Part shown: positions 1-7,224 of the stretch, piece after piece
How the letters are laid out: each line of letters begins with the position of its first letter
Position numbering within the stretch: the stretch's first letter is position 1
Assembly (NCBI GenBank): GCA_003641675.1
Contig: QNBI01000016.1
Location: 1-12,257 of the forward strand
Length of the DNA stretch: 12,257 nucleotides
Source: Spirochaetota bacterium
Lineage (GTDB): Bacteria > Spirochaetota > Spirochaetia > SZUA-6
Direction of reading: 5' to 3'
Made by a program: the position numbers and the translations under genes
The notes under the pieces: generated by a model
What the model saw: only the letters and a program-made list of their open reading frames with translations
Database searches by the model: none
What the model was told of the DNA's origin: nothing

Positions 1-48
1 AATATTTTATTGAAATATATAGCAGTATCCGGCTATTATACAAACATT

Positions 49-1074
49 ATGATAAACGAACCACTTTTATTACGGCCGGTCTTAATGGAAAAAATCTGGG
101 GCGGAAGAAGGCTTGCATCTGTTATAGGGAAAACGCTTCCCCCGGGTAAAATAGGCGAATCATGGGAGGCTTCTACTCATAGAAACGGTGTAAGTACAAT
201 AGCTTCCGGATCACTGAAAGATATAAGACTTGATAAAGCCATAGCAGGGAACCTTAAGGAAATGCTGGGAGAAAGAATTCTAAGCAGAGGATACGATACT
301 CTTCCTGTTCTTGTAAAATTTATAGACGCATCGGATAAACTTTCCTTTCAGTTACACCCGAACGATGAGTATGCCAAAATCCACGAAAATGAACGCGGCA
401 AGACAGAGATGTGGTATATACTATATACAGAACCCAATGCACAGCTTATATACGGGCTAAAGGAGGGAACAACAAGAGAGCTGCTGGGCAGCGCTATAAA
501 AAAAGGAGAAGCAGAGAAGTACCTCCGCTATGTGGATATAAGTGCCGGAGATGTTCTGTTCGTCCCTGCCGGAACTGTTCATGCAATACTCGGCGGCGTA
601 GTTCTTCTTGAAATCCAGCAGAGCTCGGATTCCACATACCGTCTATACGACTGGGGAAGACTCGGATTTGACGGCAAACCGAGGCCTCTGCATATAGAAA
701 AAGCTCTCGCTGTTATCAACTATGACTACAATGGAGATGTAAAAAATTTTAAGGGTAAAAAAACAGAATACGGAGACACATCTACCCTCGCCGAATCCCC
801 CTACTTTACAGTAAAAAGGTACAGAATAGAGAAAATATTTAAAATAAAAGAAAAATCCGAAGGCAGATTTAATATATTTATTATTACAAACGGCTCCGGT
901 AAAATGCAGTGGGAAAGGGGAGCTTCCAATTCACCGGCATTAGTATCATCGGGAGGTAAATCGAGATATTTAACCTATAAAAAGGGCGATACCTTTTTTA
1001 TTCCGCCCCAATGCTATAATTTAAGAGTAAGGCCGGACAGTAATTCAGAGTTTATCGACGTATTCCTTGATTGA
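49..1074 (+). CDS. manA: Class I mannose-6-phosphate isomerase (short, Bacillus ManA-like)
   Basis: Interconverts mannose 6-phosphate and fructose 6-phosphate in the cytoplasm, feeding mannose into glycolysis or supplying mannose 6-phosphate for GDP-mannose and glycan synthesis. The 341-residue protein matches the short bacterial class I type. It has the N-terminal LRPVLMEKIWGG signature, then the cupin core with the zinc ligands: His103 in QLHPND, Glu120 in GKTEMWY and His178 in VPAGTVHAI. The hallmark EIQQSSDSTYRLYDWGR follows. The ATG at 49 is chosen because family members begin about 10-15 residues before the EKIWGG motif. A TTG at 10 is in frame and the frame is open to the window edge, so a 354-residue form is possible. 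Neither start has a clear ribosome binding site. The last 30 bp overlap the convergent gene on the other strand. The link to the polysaccharide genes downstream is plausible but rests only on proximity. Confidence 0.93.
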   Translation: MINEPLLLRPVLMEKIWGGRRLASVIGKTLPPGKIGESWEASTHRNGVSTIASGSLKDIRLDKAIAGNLKEMLGERILSRGYDTLPVLVKFIDASDKLSFQLHPNDEYAKIHENERGKTEMWYILYTEPNAQLIYGLKEGTTRELLGSAIKKGEAEKYLRYVDISAGDVLFVPAGTVHAILGGVVLLEIQQSSDSTYRLYDWGRLGFDGKPRPLHIEKALAVINYDYNGDVKNFKGKKTEYGDTSTLAESPYFTVKRYRIEKIFKIKEKSEGRFNIFIITNGSGKMQWERGASNSPALVSSGGKSRYLTYKKGDTFFIPPQCYNLRVRPDSNSEFIDVFLD

Positions 1075-1560
1075 CCTGTTTACAATGCCGGCTATTTTCT
1101 CACCCAAAGAGAAGTCCAGTTTAGACTGATTAATTCTGTTTTCCTCGCCTTCATTACTGCCCTTTATGTTCCCCTTTACGATGAGTTTTGAGTATCTTGC
1201 ATCGTATAGATAATAGGAAGCGGAGGTCTTTACATGAACTTTCCGTTCCTTCGACTTAACCTGCTTTGTATTCACCTTAACCGCTACAAAATAACGGGCG
1301 CCGCCCTCCAGAGAAATGTTTAGGGCACTTGAAAAATCCTGTTTTCCCCAGTTTACATTCAGGATATTCTTGTCTCCCATATCAAAAACAATATGATTAC
1401 CGTCGAATAAGCCATAGTATATTCCCTCCTTTGTAGGAGGAGGGAAAGGACCGAATTCGCCGTTTGTACGTTCTTCAACGTAAAGACATAGGGTTTCTGA
1501 AAAAACGCTAACAGTCAGGACCAGAATACAAAGCGATAATACAACTTGTTTCAGCCTCAT
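1045..1560 (-). CDS. Hypothetical exported protein, 171 aa
   Basis: Not a family I recognise. The N-terminus is a typical Sec signal peptide: MRLK, a hydrophobic stretch of about 15 residues, then VFS-ET as a likely signal peptidase I site near residue 21. No convincing lipobox cysteine is seen. The mature part is about 150 residues, rich in alternating beta-type segments (for example YYGLFDG, FVAVKV, SYYLYDARYSKLIVKG), with a basic C-terminal tail; a small beta-sandwich or envelope protein is possible. The reality of the gene is supported by a strong ribosome binding site (AAAGGAGGAG, 8 nt before the ATG) on the minus strand. It overlaps the 3' end of manA by 30 bp, and its start codon is 18 bp from that of the divergent VWA/PIG-L gene. 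It is the only minus-strand gene in the window. Its promoter must lie inside the opposing gene. Confidence 0.75.
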   Translation of the reverse strand: MRLKQVVLSLCILVLTVSVFSETLCLYVEERTNGEFGPFPPPTKEGIYYGLFDGNHIVFDMGDKNILNVNWGKQDFSSALNISLEGGARYFVAVKVNTKQVKSKERKVHVKTSASYYLYDARYSKLIVKGNIKGSNEGEENRINQSKLDFSLGEKIAGIVNRSIKEYVDKL

Positions 1561-1561
1561 A

Positions 1562-1579
1562 GACTTATCTCCTCCTTTA
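1562..1579 (-). promoter_or_regulatory. Strong Shine-Dalgarno of the minus-strand exported-protein gene
   Basis: Read on the minus strand, the sequence is ATAAAGGAGGAGATAAGTCT immediately before the ATG. The GGAGGAG core is 8 nt from the start codon. This near-consensus site is the main non-ORF evidence that the small minus-strand gene is real. On the plus strand the same bases are pyrimidine-rich, which leaves the divergent VWA/PIG-L gene without any ribosome binding site at its candidate start. Confidence 0.7.
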
Positions 1580-3864
1580 TGATATTTTTTTTCTTTGTAG
1601 TGAAACAGGTATTTTTCACGCTACTTCTAATTCTCATTTTCAATGTATCGGCAGCGTACTGCCAAAATACAAAGAACAATCGGGATATCAAAGCAAGCGT
1701 AGTGTTAATACTCGATTCATCTTTTAGTATGAGGCTTACCTACAACTCTTCCTACCCGGGTATTCACGGAGAAAGCAGGTTAAAAAAAGCTAAAACATTT
1801 TTATACAGCCTGCTTACTGCTGAAAAACAGAAGAATATAGAATGGGCACTTGTATCATTTGGCGAAGATATCGGGAAGGGCAGAGATATTATTCTTAAAG
1901 TTCCCTTTACCACCAGCTATAAACGCATACTTAACTCTGCAGAACATATAAATGCATGGGGACTATCCCCTCTTAACTCCGCCATTTCTTTCGGTATGAG
2001 CTACTGTAATACGGGAGCCGCAGGCAGAAAAAAGATAGTTATTGTTATTACCGACGGTATATCAACAGACACAAATGGACTGCTGCCTTCGGAAAATAGA
2101 ATTTTGCAGGGCCTAAATCAGGGGCCCTTAGAACTATACTTTATAGGATTCCCTCTACCGGACAATGTAAAGCTTAAAAAAATGACGGAAAACGGGAATC
2201 TTAAACTAAATTCCAAAGAAGCGGATAACTACCACTTCTACTATATTTCACAACTTAAGACTGTTATGCAGAAAATATCACAAAGTATTGCTTCTTTAGA
2301 AAACAAACCGGCCGTTCCGGTAAAGAAAACCCCCACAGCAGCCCCGGCCTCAAGAAGGATAACTGTAAAGCATATTAATCCTTTTTTTATTGTGTTCCTG
2401 CTGCTGACAGCTTTGATTTTAATTTCTCTCCTCTACTTTGCATTTATTAGAAAACCAAAAGAGACAGAAAAAGTTCCTGTAGGAACGCGTCCTTTTATTA
2501 ATCTAAAAATTATTTCATCCTCCGGACAAAAAGAGCTGAAAAGACTGCACAAAGTCCCTGCAAAGATTGCCCAGACAGGCAATGCCGATATTATTTTAAA
2601 CGATGCCGGTTTTACCGGAAAACAGAAAGAGGCTTTTTTAAGAATAGAGTACTTTAACAATACACCGTTTATAAGGTCTAACTTTCCCCTTAATATAAAC
2701 GGTGTATCAAGAAAGCAGAAAAAACTCAAAGAGGGAGACCATATTCTCTTTGGAAGATACAGAATCTACTTTCTCTGTATTGGAAGCGAAAATGTATATG
2801 AAATAAGGAAAAAGAAGCCCTATCCAATCTATACAATTCATGCTGCCGCATTTCTCCTTATGGTATTTCTTGTCCTTGTTCTCGGGGTAAAACCTGTTAT
2901 TACAAAGACCCGGAAACTAGAACAGGTTCAGAAAATGCATGCCGGGTCCTCTGTTCCGAAAACCAAGGTTGAACCGCTTAAAAATAAAAGCAAGGTAATT
3001 CCTCCGGCTAAACTAATAAAGGAAAGTATACCCCTGGGAAAAATTGTATATACAAAACCCAGAATTTACAAACCTGGAGATAAAATAGCCTATTTTAAGG
3101 CTGATATTCTCTTTTTCCATGCTCACCCGGACGATGAGAGCCTTGATTTCGGCTGCCTTATGGCGCAGGCGGCAAGAGCCGGGAAAAAGGTTGTAACTGT
3201 TCTGTTTACAGACGGAGAGAGCGGCCTGGATCAATATCCGGCAAGAATAGTAAACGGCACATACCCGCCGCACGACTTAAAGGGTAAAGCTCTTGCCGGA
3301 GTCCGGGTAAAAGAAGCACAAAAGGCAATGTCAATTCTCGGTTCCCGCGTTTATATACGCCTTGGTTTAAAAAATCACCCTTACAGCTCTATAAAACAGG
3401 TTATGTCAAAAGAGGCTGTTTTTAAAGACTGGGGCGGCGAAACAGAACTTATTAAAAAGGTAACGGAAATTATAGAGGGTTATCATCCGGACATTATTGT
3501 AGCCCCGGACCTGCATACGGCAGCTTATGAGCATTTCGAACATGAAGCTGTGGGCTATATTATAAGAAAAGCAGTTTCAAAAATTAACAATATTGATAAT
3601 AGTTTTATAAAAGGGTATATTGTATCAGTCGACCCGCTTCAGAGAGAAGCATATCCCGGAAGAATCCGCATAGACGCCATGGGAAGAGACCGTAAACTTG
3701 ATATTCCCTACAGGCTCATTCAGAGGGAAGCGTTAAAACAGCACATCACCCAGAGAGATGCATCTGTAATAGGAGTTGAAATCCTTCCTAATTTCCGGTA
3801 TGAATACTATGCAGTTGAAAAATGGGATGTCACCGGTTCGCTTGAAAGCTACATAAAGAGGTGA
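1579..3864 (+). CDS. VWA domain - FHA-like domain - PIG-L/LmbE deacetylase fusion membrane protein
   Basis: A 761-residue protein with an unusual domain order. Residues about 8-28 form a signal peptide or anchor ending VSAAYC. Residues about 36-235 are a von Willebrand A domain with MIDAS residues D46-x-S48-x-S50, Ser130 in the third loop (usually Thr) and D159 in ITDG. A Pro/Ala-rich linker leads to a membrane helix at 268-289. Residues about 304-401 resemble an FHA fold (ADIILNDAGFTGKQ, NINGVSRKQKKLKEGDHILFG) but lack the canonical GR and S-x-x-H phosphopeptide residues. A second helix spans 416-441. Residues about 507-761 are a PIG-L/LmbE zinc deacetylase with AHPDDE (His516, Asp518, Asp519), TDGE and HFEHEAVG (His652, His655), so the active site looks intact. 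The predicted topology is VWA outside, FHA-like inside, deacetylase outside. An N-acetyl-sugar or envelope-glycan substrate is inferred from the family and from the wzz gene 19 bp downstream. The start is uncertain: no ribosome binding site precedes the ATG at 1579. A GTG at 1600 would give a cleaner signal peptide starting MKQVFF. Confidence 0.85.
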   Translation: MIFFFFVVKQVFFTLLLILIFNVSAAYCQNTKNNRDIKASVVLILDSSFSMRLTYNSSYPGIHGESRLKKAKTFLYSLLTAEKQKNIEWALVSFGEDIGKGRDIILKVPFTTSYKRILNSAEHINAWGLSPLNSAISFGMSYCNTGAAGRKKIVIVITDGISTDTNGLLPSENRILQGLNQGPLELYFIGFPLPDNVKLKKMTENGNLKLNSKEADNYHFYYISQLKTVMQKISQSIASLENKPAVPVKKTPTAAPASRRITVKHINPFFIVFLLLTALILISLLYFAFIRKPKETEKVPVGTRPFINLKIISSSGQKELKRLHKVPAKIAQTGNADIILNDAGFTGKQKEAFLRIEYFNNTPFIRSNFPLNINGVSRKQKKLKEGDHILFGRYRIYFLCIGSENVYEIRKKKPYPIYTIHAAAFLLMVFLVLVLGVKPVITKTRKLEQVQKMHAGSSVPKTKVEPLKNKSKVIPPAKLIKESIPLGKIVYTKPRIYKPGDKIAYFKADILFFHAHPDDESLDFGCLMAQAARAGKKVVTVLFTDGESGLDQYPARIVNGTYPPHDLKGKALAGVRVKEAQKAMSILGSRVYIRLGLKNHPYSSIKQVMSKEAVFKDWGGETELIKKVTEIIEGYHPDIIVAPDLHTAAYEHFEHEAVGYIIRKAVSKINNIDNSFIKGYIVSVDPLQREAYPGRIRIDAMGRDRKLDIPYRLIQREALKQHITQRDASVIGVEILPNFRYEYYAVEKWDVTGSLESYIKR

Positions 3865-3872
3865 TATTTTTT

Positions 3873-3878
3873 TAGGAG
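3873..3878 (+). promoter_or_regulatory. Ribosome binding site of the Wzz-family gene
   Basis: An AGGAG motif in a T-rich context lies 5-6 nt before the ATG at 3884, in the 19-bp gap after the VWA/PIG-L stop. It fixes the start of the Wzz-family gene and fits co-transcription with the gene before it. Confidence 0.6.
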
Positions 3879-3883
3879 AAACA

Positions 3884-5170
3884 ATGCACGGAGATGAAAT
3901 AAAAGAAATTAAAAATTCCACAGAAAGCAGAGACTATACGGCAGAGGAAGACACAATCTCTCTTCTCGACCTATTCGCAGTTCTTGTAAAGAGAAGAAGG
4001 CTCATTGTACTGACAACTTTTTTTGCAGCACTTTTTATCCTGGGTTTTGCTTACCTTACTCTAAAACTCCCACCGGATTCCCGCTGGAACTACCTGCCCA
4101 ATATATATAAACCAAAGGTTGAGGTGCTGGTTAAAGCGAGCTCTTCCTCCAGCGGGGCAATAAGCTCCATACTTTCATCGAGCGGCCTAAACTCTTTGGC
4201 AGGCCTCTTAGGCGCTTCTGCAGGCACTAACTCCAGCGCAGAACTTGCACAGGCTCTCCTGAAGGGCAATACCATAAAAGACCAGGTCGCAGAGGAATTT
4301 AATTTTAAGAAAAAGTACAATATCACTAAAAACCCGAAAACAACGGCAAGAAATATGATCCAGTCTGCCATGGATGCAGATTACGATGCAAAATCCAACA
4401 TACTCTCAATAAGCTATAAGAACATAGACCCGGTATTTGCAACAAAGGTTGTAAACAGAATAGTTGAACTTCTCGATAACCGTTTTAAGGATTTAACTCT
4501 GGAAAAGGTAAGACAGAAAAAGACTTTCCTCGAGGAGAGACTCAAAACTGTGGGAGTGGACTTAAAAACAGCTCAGGATAAACTGGTAGCTTATCAAAAA
4601 AAATACGGGATAATAGACCTGTCGGTGCAGGCAGAGTCGCATATAAAGATGATTGCCGATCTTACAACTCAGGTTTACAATAAAGAGATAGAACTTCAAA
4701 ACCTTAAAAGTTATCTAAAGGATACCAACCCGCAGATAGTCAGGCTAAAAAATGAAATAGATGCAACAAAACAGCTCATAAAGGAGCTTAAAAAGGGATT
4801 TCAAGAATTTTCCGGGGAGACAATTCCACAGGAAAAGCTGCCAGGCGTATCTGCGGAATATTTAAACTTAAAGAGAGACTTAAGCATACAGGAAACAATA
4901 TACACTATGCTTAGACAGCAGTACGAAGCCTCTAAAATAGAGGAAACGGATACTTCGCAGACCTTTCAGATTATAGAAAAGGCAGAGGTGCCTGAGGTTA
5001 AAACCAGCCCGAGCAGATTTAAAATTTGTATTATTTTTACAATAACTGCTTTTTTCCTTGCTGTTTTTATTGCTTTTATTGCAGAATACTTTGAAAGGGT
5101 AAAAAGGGACCCGATTGAATCTGTAAAGTTAAACGAAATAAAAAATATGTTTAAGAGTAAAAAGGGTTAA
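3884..5170 (+). CDS. Wzz-family polysaccharide chain-length determinant / co-polymerase
   Basis: Inner-membrane protein that sets the chain length of a surface polysaccharide or helps export it. It is 428 residues long, with the classic two-helix layout. An N-terminal helix at about 38-60 follows the basic KRRR. A large periplasmic region carries a Ser/Gly/Leu-rich stretch (85-118) and a long coiled coil (about 205-310). A C-terminal helix at about 379-401 is preceded by the Pro motif PEVKTSPSRFK. The segment around 319-353 (PGVSAEYLNLKRD to YTMLRQQYEASKIEET) matches the GNVR region of tyrosine-kinase-associated Wzz proteins. No Walker kinase domain is fused, so this is a stand-alone co-polymerase; a separate BY-kinase could exist elsewhere. 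The short cytoplasmic tail is rich in Lys. Its stop codon directly abuts the ATG of the NusG-like gene, which implies translational coupling. Whether the substrate is capsule, O-antigen or exopolysaccharide cannot be told from the window. Confidence 0.88.
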   Translation: MHGDEIKEIKNSTESRDYTAEEDTISLLDLFAVLVKRRRLIVLTTFFAALFILGFAYLTLKLPPDSRWNYLPNIYKPKVEVLVKASSSSSGAISSILSSSGLNSLAGLLGASAGTNSSAELAQALLKGNTIKDQVAEEFNFKKKYNITKNPKTTARNMIQSAMDADYDAKSNILSISYKNIDPVFATKVVNRIVELLDNRFKDLTLEKVRQKKTFLEERLKTVGVDLKTAQDKLVAYQKKYGIIDLSVQAESHIKMIADLTTQVYNKEIELQNLKSYLKDTNPQIVRLKNEIDATKQLIKELKKGFQEFSGETIPQEKLPGVSAEYLNLKRDLSIQETIYTMLRQQYEASKIEETDTSQTFQIIEKAEVPEVKTSPSRFKICIIFTITAFFLAVFIAFIAEYFERVKRDPIESVKLNEIKNMFKSKKG

Positions 5171-5731
5171 ATGTCCTACTTTGCAGTACAGGTAAAAACC
5201 GGCCGTGAGGAAATATTTCTGAAAAGCGCAAAAAAGGTTCTTGACTCCAAAGACGTTACTTTTTTATGGCCCAGGAAAAATTTAAGGATACGGCGCAGAG
5301 GCAAATGGCAGGATAAAGTAGCCTCCGTTTATCCCGGCTACATTTTCCTGGAAACACAGAAAATCGATAACGATCTGTACTGGGCTTTACGTAAAACCCA
5401 GGGCTTTTACCGTTTTTTAAGGGACAATCAGAATATAGAGCCCCTTTCCAAAAACGATGAGGAGATTTTAAAGCACTTTATCTCATGCGGTGAAATAATA
5501 GAAAAATCCAGAGTTGCATTTGATGAAAATGACAGAATCCATATAATATCCGGCCCGTTAAAAGGGCTAGAAGGGTTAATTGTAAAAGTAAACAGGAGAA
5601 AGGGGCGAGTAAAAATCCGACTTAATCTTTACAACAATACATTATATGCAGATCTGGGAATCGAAACAGTTGCATCATCCAGAGATGAAAATACTTACAA
5701 TTCAAGTTTAAATTCCGAAAATCAAAAATGA
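5171..5731 (+). CDS. NusG/RfaH/LoaP-like specialised transcription elongation factor
   Basis: A 186-residue paralogue of NusG. The NGN domain (about 1-105) begins SYFAVQVKTGREE and has YPGYIFLE and WALRKTQGFYRFL at the positions expected for the RNA-polymerase-binding face. A KOW domain at about 120-166 (DRIHIISGPLKGLEGLIVKVNRRKGRVKI) follows, and then a polar tail of about 20 residues. Stand-alone NusG paralogues inside polysaccharide or secondary-metabolite operons (RfaH, UpxY, LoaP) act as operon-specific antiterminators, so it probably promotes read-through of this or a related glycan operon. It starts directly after the wzz stop codon, with a modest AAGGG a few bases upstream, and overlaps the next gene by 4 bp (ATGA). 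I saw no RfaH-type ops element in the visible leader regions. It is unlikely to be housekeeping NusG, which usually sits by secE and rplK. Confidence 0.88.
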   Translation: MSYFAVQVKTGREEIFLKSAKKVLDSKDVTFLWPRKNLRIRRRGKWQDKVASVYPGYIFLETQKIDNDLYWALRKTQGFYRFLRDNQNIEPLSKNDEEILKHFISCGEIIEKSRVAFDENDRIHIISGPLKGLEGLIVKVNRRKGRVKIRLNLYNNTLYADLGIETVASSRDENTYNSSLNSENQK

Positions 5732-7224
5732 CGGCACAGAACATGATTAAAAGAAGCAAAAATAGAATTTATATAGTGGGTGCAGGTTTTACCGGTACAA
5801 CTCTGGCGAAGGAAATTCATTCAAAAAAGATATTCGGAAGAGTCGTTGCATTTTTAGATGATAACAGAAAAAAAATAGGAAATAAAATTAACGGCATTCC
5901 TGTTTTAGGTCCTTTGGATGCAGTTATAGAAATACTAAAAACAAACCCGGCAGACGAAGCAATTATAGCAATTCCGAGTGCAACAAAGGAACAGCTTAAA
6001 AGAATTTATAGCATACTTAAAAGGGCAGAATTTTCAAAGATAAGAATTGTGCCGCGGGTTTCCCAGATCCTTGAAGACGAAGCCCATCTAATACAGGCGC
6101 GTGAGATAAATCCCGAGGACCTGCTTGCAAGGATGCCCGTAAAGGTTAATCTTAAGGAGAGCCTCTCATACCTAAGAGGCAAAAGAGTACTGGTTACGGG
6201 TGCTGGCGGCAGCATAGGAAGCGAACTTTCGCGCCAGCTCCTATCCGGAGGCGCAGAGAGGCTTTACCTGTTCGGGCACGGAGAAAACAGTATTTATGAA
6301 ATAGAGAGAGAGCTTAAACTGCTTCAGGAAGAGGGGATAGGAGAAAAAGCAACAATTGTACCTATTATTGGAGAACTTCAGGACCGTGATTATGTAATGT
6401 TTCTGATAAAGAGACTTAAAGCCAATGTGGTTTTTCATACAGCGGCGCACAAGCATGTACCTCTTTTAGAGGCGAATCCGGTGGAAGCTGTAAAAAATAA
6501 TGTCTTCGGTACACGGAATATAGTGGATGCTTCACGGGAAGCCGGTATTGAACGGTTCGTCTTTATCTCAACGGATAAAGCGGTAGAACCGAGTAATGTA
6601 TACGGGGCATCTAAACTCATAGCTGAAGAGATTGTCCTGAACGAAGGGAAAAACGGTAAGAATTTTTTAGTCGTACGGTTCGGGAACGTTCTCGGTTCGC
6701 GGGGCAGTATTCTTCCTCTGTTCCAGAAACAAATCGCAAAGGGCGGGCCTGTCACCATTACACACGAAGCTGTTAAGCGATTCTTTATGACAATCCCGGA
6801 AGCAGCATCTCTTGTTCTAAAGGCGGGAGGCGTAGGGAGTGGCGGTACGCTCTATCTTCTTGATATGGGAGATCCTGTTTCTATTAAAGAACTTGCAGAG
6901 CAGATGATCCGGTTCTACGGCTATGAGCCGGAAAAGGAGATTAAACTTAAAATTACAGGCCTAAGGCCCGGTGAAAAACTCAGCGAAAAATTATGGACCA
7001 AAGAGGAAACACCTTACCCCACCGAATCCAATAAAATCCTTGAACTGCACCGCGAAAAACTGCTTATAAACGGAAACCTAAAACCGCTTATCGAAAAACT
7101 TTCTCCCGTATGCTTCTTCGATGAAAACAAACCGGATGTCTTTAGAAACAGAAAGTATTTAAAAAAAATTCTCAAAGAAGCTATCCCGGGAATACAGATT
7201 CACAGTAATGAACCGGAATACTGA
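5728..7224 (+). CDS. CapD/PglF-type nucleoside-diphosphate-sugar 4,6-dehydratase, soluble form
   Basis: Probable UDP-N-acetylglucosamine 4,6-dehydratase that makes the 4-keto-6-deoxy sugar nucleotide. Residues about 12-130 are an N-terminal Rossmann-like domain (IYIVGAGFTG, VAFLDDN) of the type found before the catalytic domain in CapD/PglF/WbpM. The extended SDR catalytic domain follows: NAD-binding VTGAGGSIGSELSRQ (from 156), HTAAHKHVPLLE (237-248), and the catalytic Ser281, Tyr292 and Lys296 in FISTDKAVEPSNVYGASK. RFGNVLGSRGSILP and GLRPGEKLSEKL are also present. The Tyr is kept, unlike the Met of WbpM-type enzymes. At 498 residues it lacks the four N-terminal membrane helices of full-length (about 600-residue) relatives, and no in-frame code for them exists upstream, so it should be cytosolic. 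It overlaps the NusG-like gene by 4 bp and the aminotransferase by 17 bp. 4,6-dehydration with or without C5 inversion cannot be distinguished. Confidence 0.9.
   Translation: MTAQNMIKRSKNRIYIVGAGFTGTTLAKEIHSKKIFGRVVAFLDDNRKKIGNKINGIPVLGPLDAVIEILKTNPADEAIIAIPSATKEQLKRIYSILKRAEFSKIRIVPRVSQILEDEAHLIQAREINPEDLLARMPVKVNLKESLSYLRGKRVLVTGAGGSIGSELSRQLLSGGAERLYLFGHGENSIYEIERELKLLQEEGIGEKATIVPIIGELQDRDYVMFLIKRLKANVVFHTAAHKHVPLLEANPVEAVKNNVFGTRNIVDASREAGIERFVFISTDKAVEPSNVYGASKLIAEEIVLNEGKNGKNFLVVRFGNVLGSRGSILPLFQKQIAKGGPVTITHEAVKRFFMTIPEAASLVLKAGGVGSGGTLYLLDMGDPVSIKELAEQMIRFYGYEPEKEIKLKITGLRPGEKLSEKLWTKEETPYPTESNKILELHREKLLINGNLKPLIEKLSPVCFFDENKPDVFRNRKYLKKILKEAIPGIQIHSNEPEY

Noticed and set aside
1070..1082. 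The 13-mer ATTGACCTGTTTA occurs here and again at 8481-8493
   Set aside because: One copy lies over the manA stop codon, the other contains the tetR -35 box, and the flanks do not match. Two copies are most simply chance.
3013..3273. Minus-strand ORF inside the fusion gene
   Set aside because: It lies opposite the highly constrained PIG-L region, has no ribosome binding site and no recognisable protein features. The same applies to the other antisense ORFs inside known genes.
3968..4240. Ser/Gly/Leu-rich stretch in the Wzz-family protein as a possible low-complexity or novel domain
   Set aside because: Ser/Gly/Leu-rich segments just after the first helix are common in Wzz proteins, so it is ordinary.
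6200..6330. Purine-rich, repeat-like stretch in the dehydratase gene
   Set aside because: Explained by runs of Glu, Gly and Arg codons in a well-conserved coding region.
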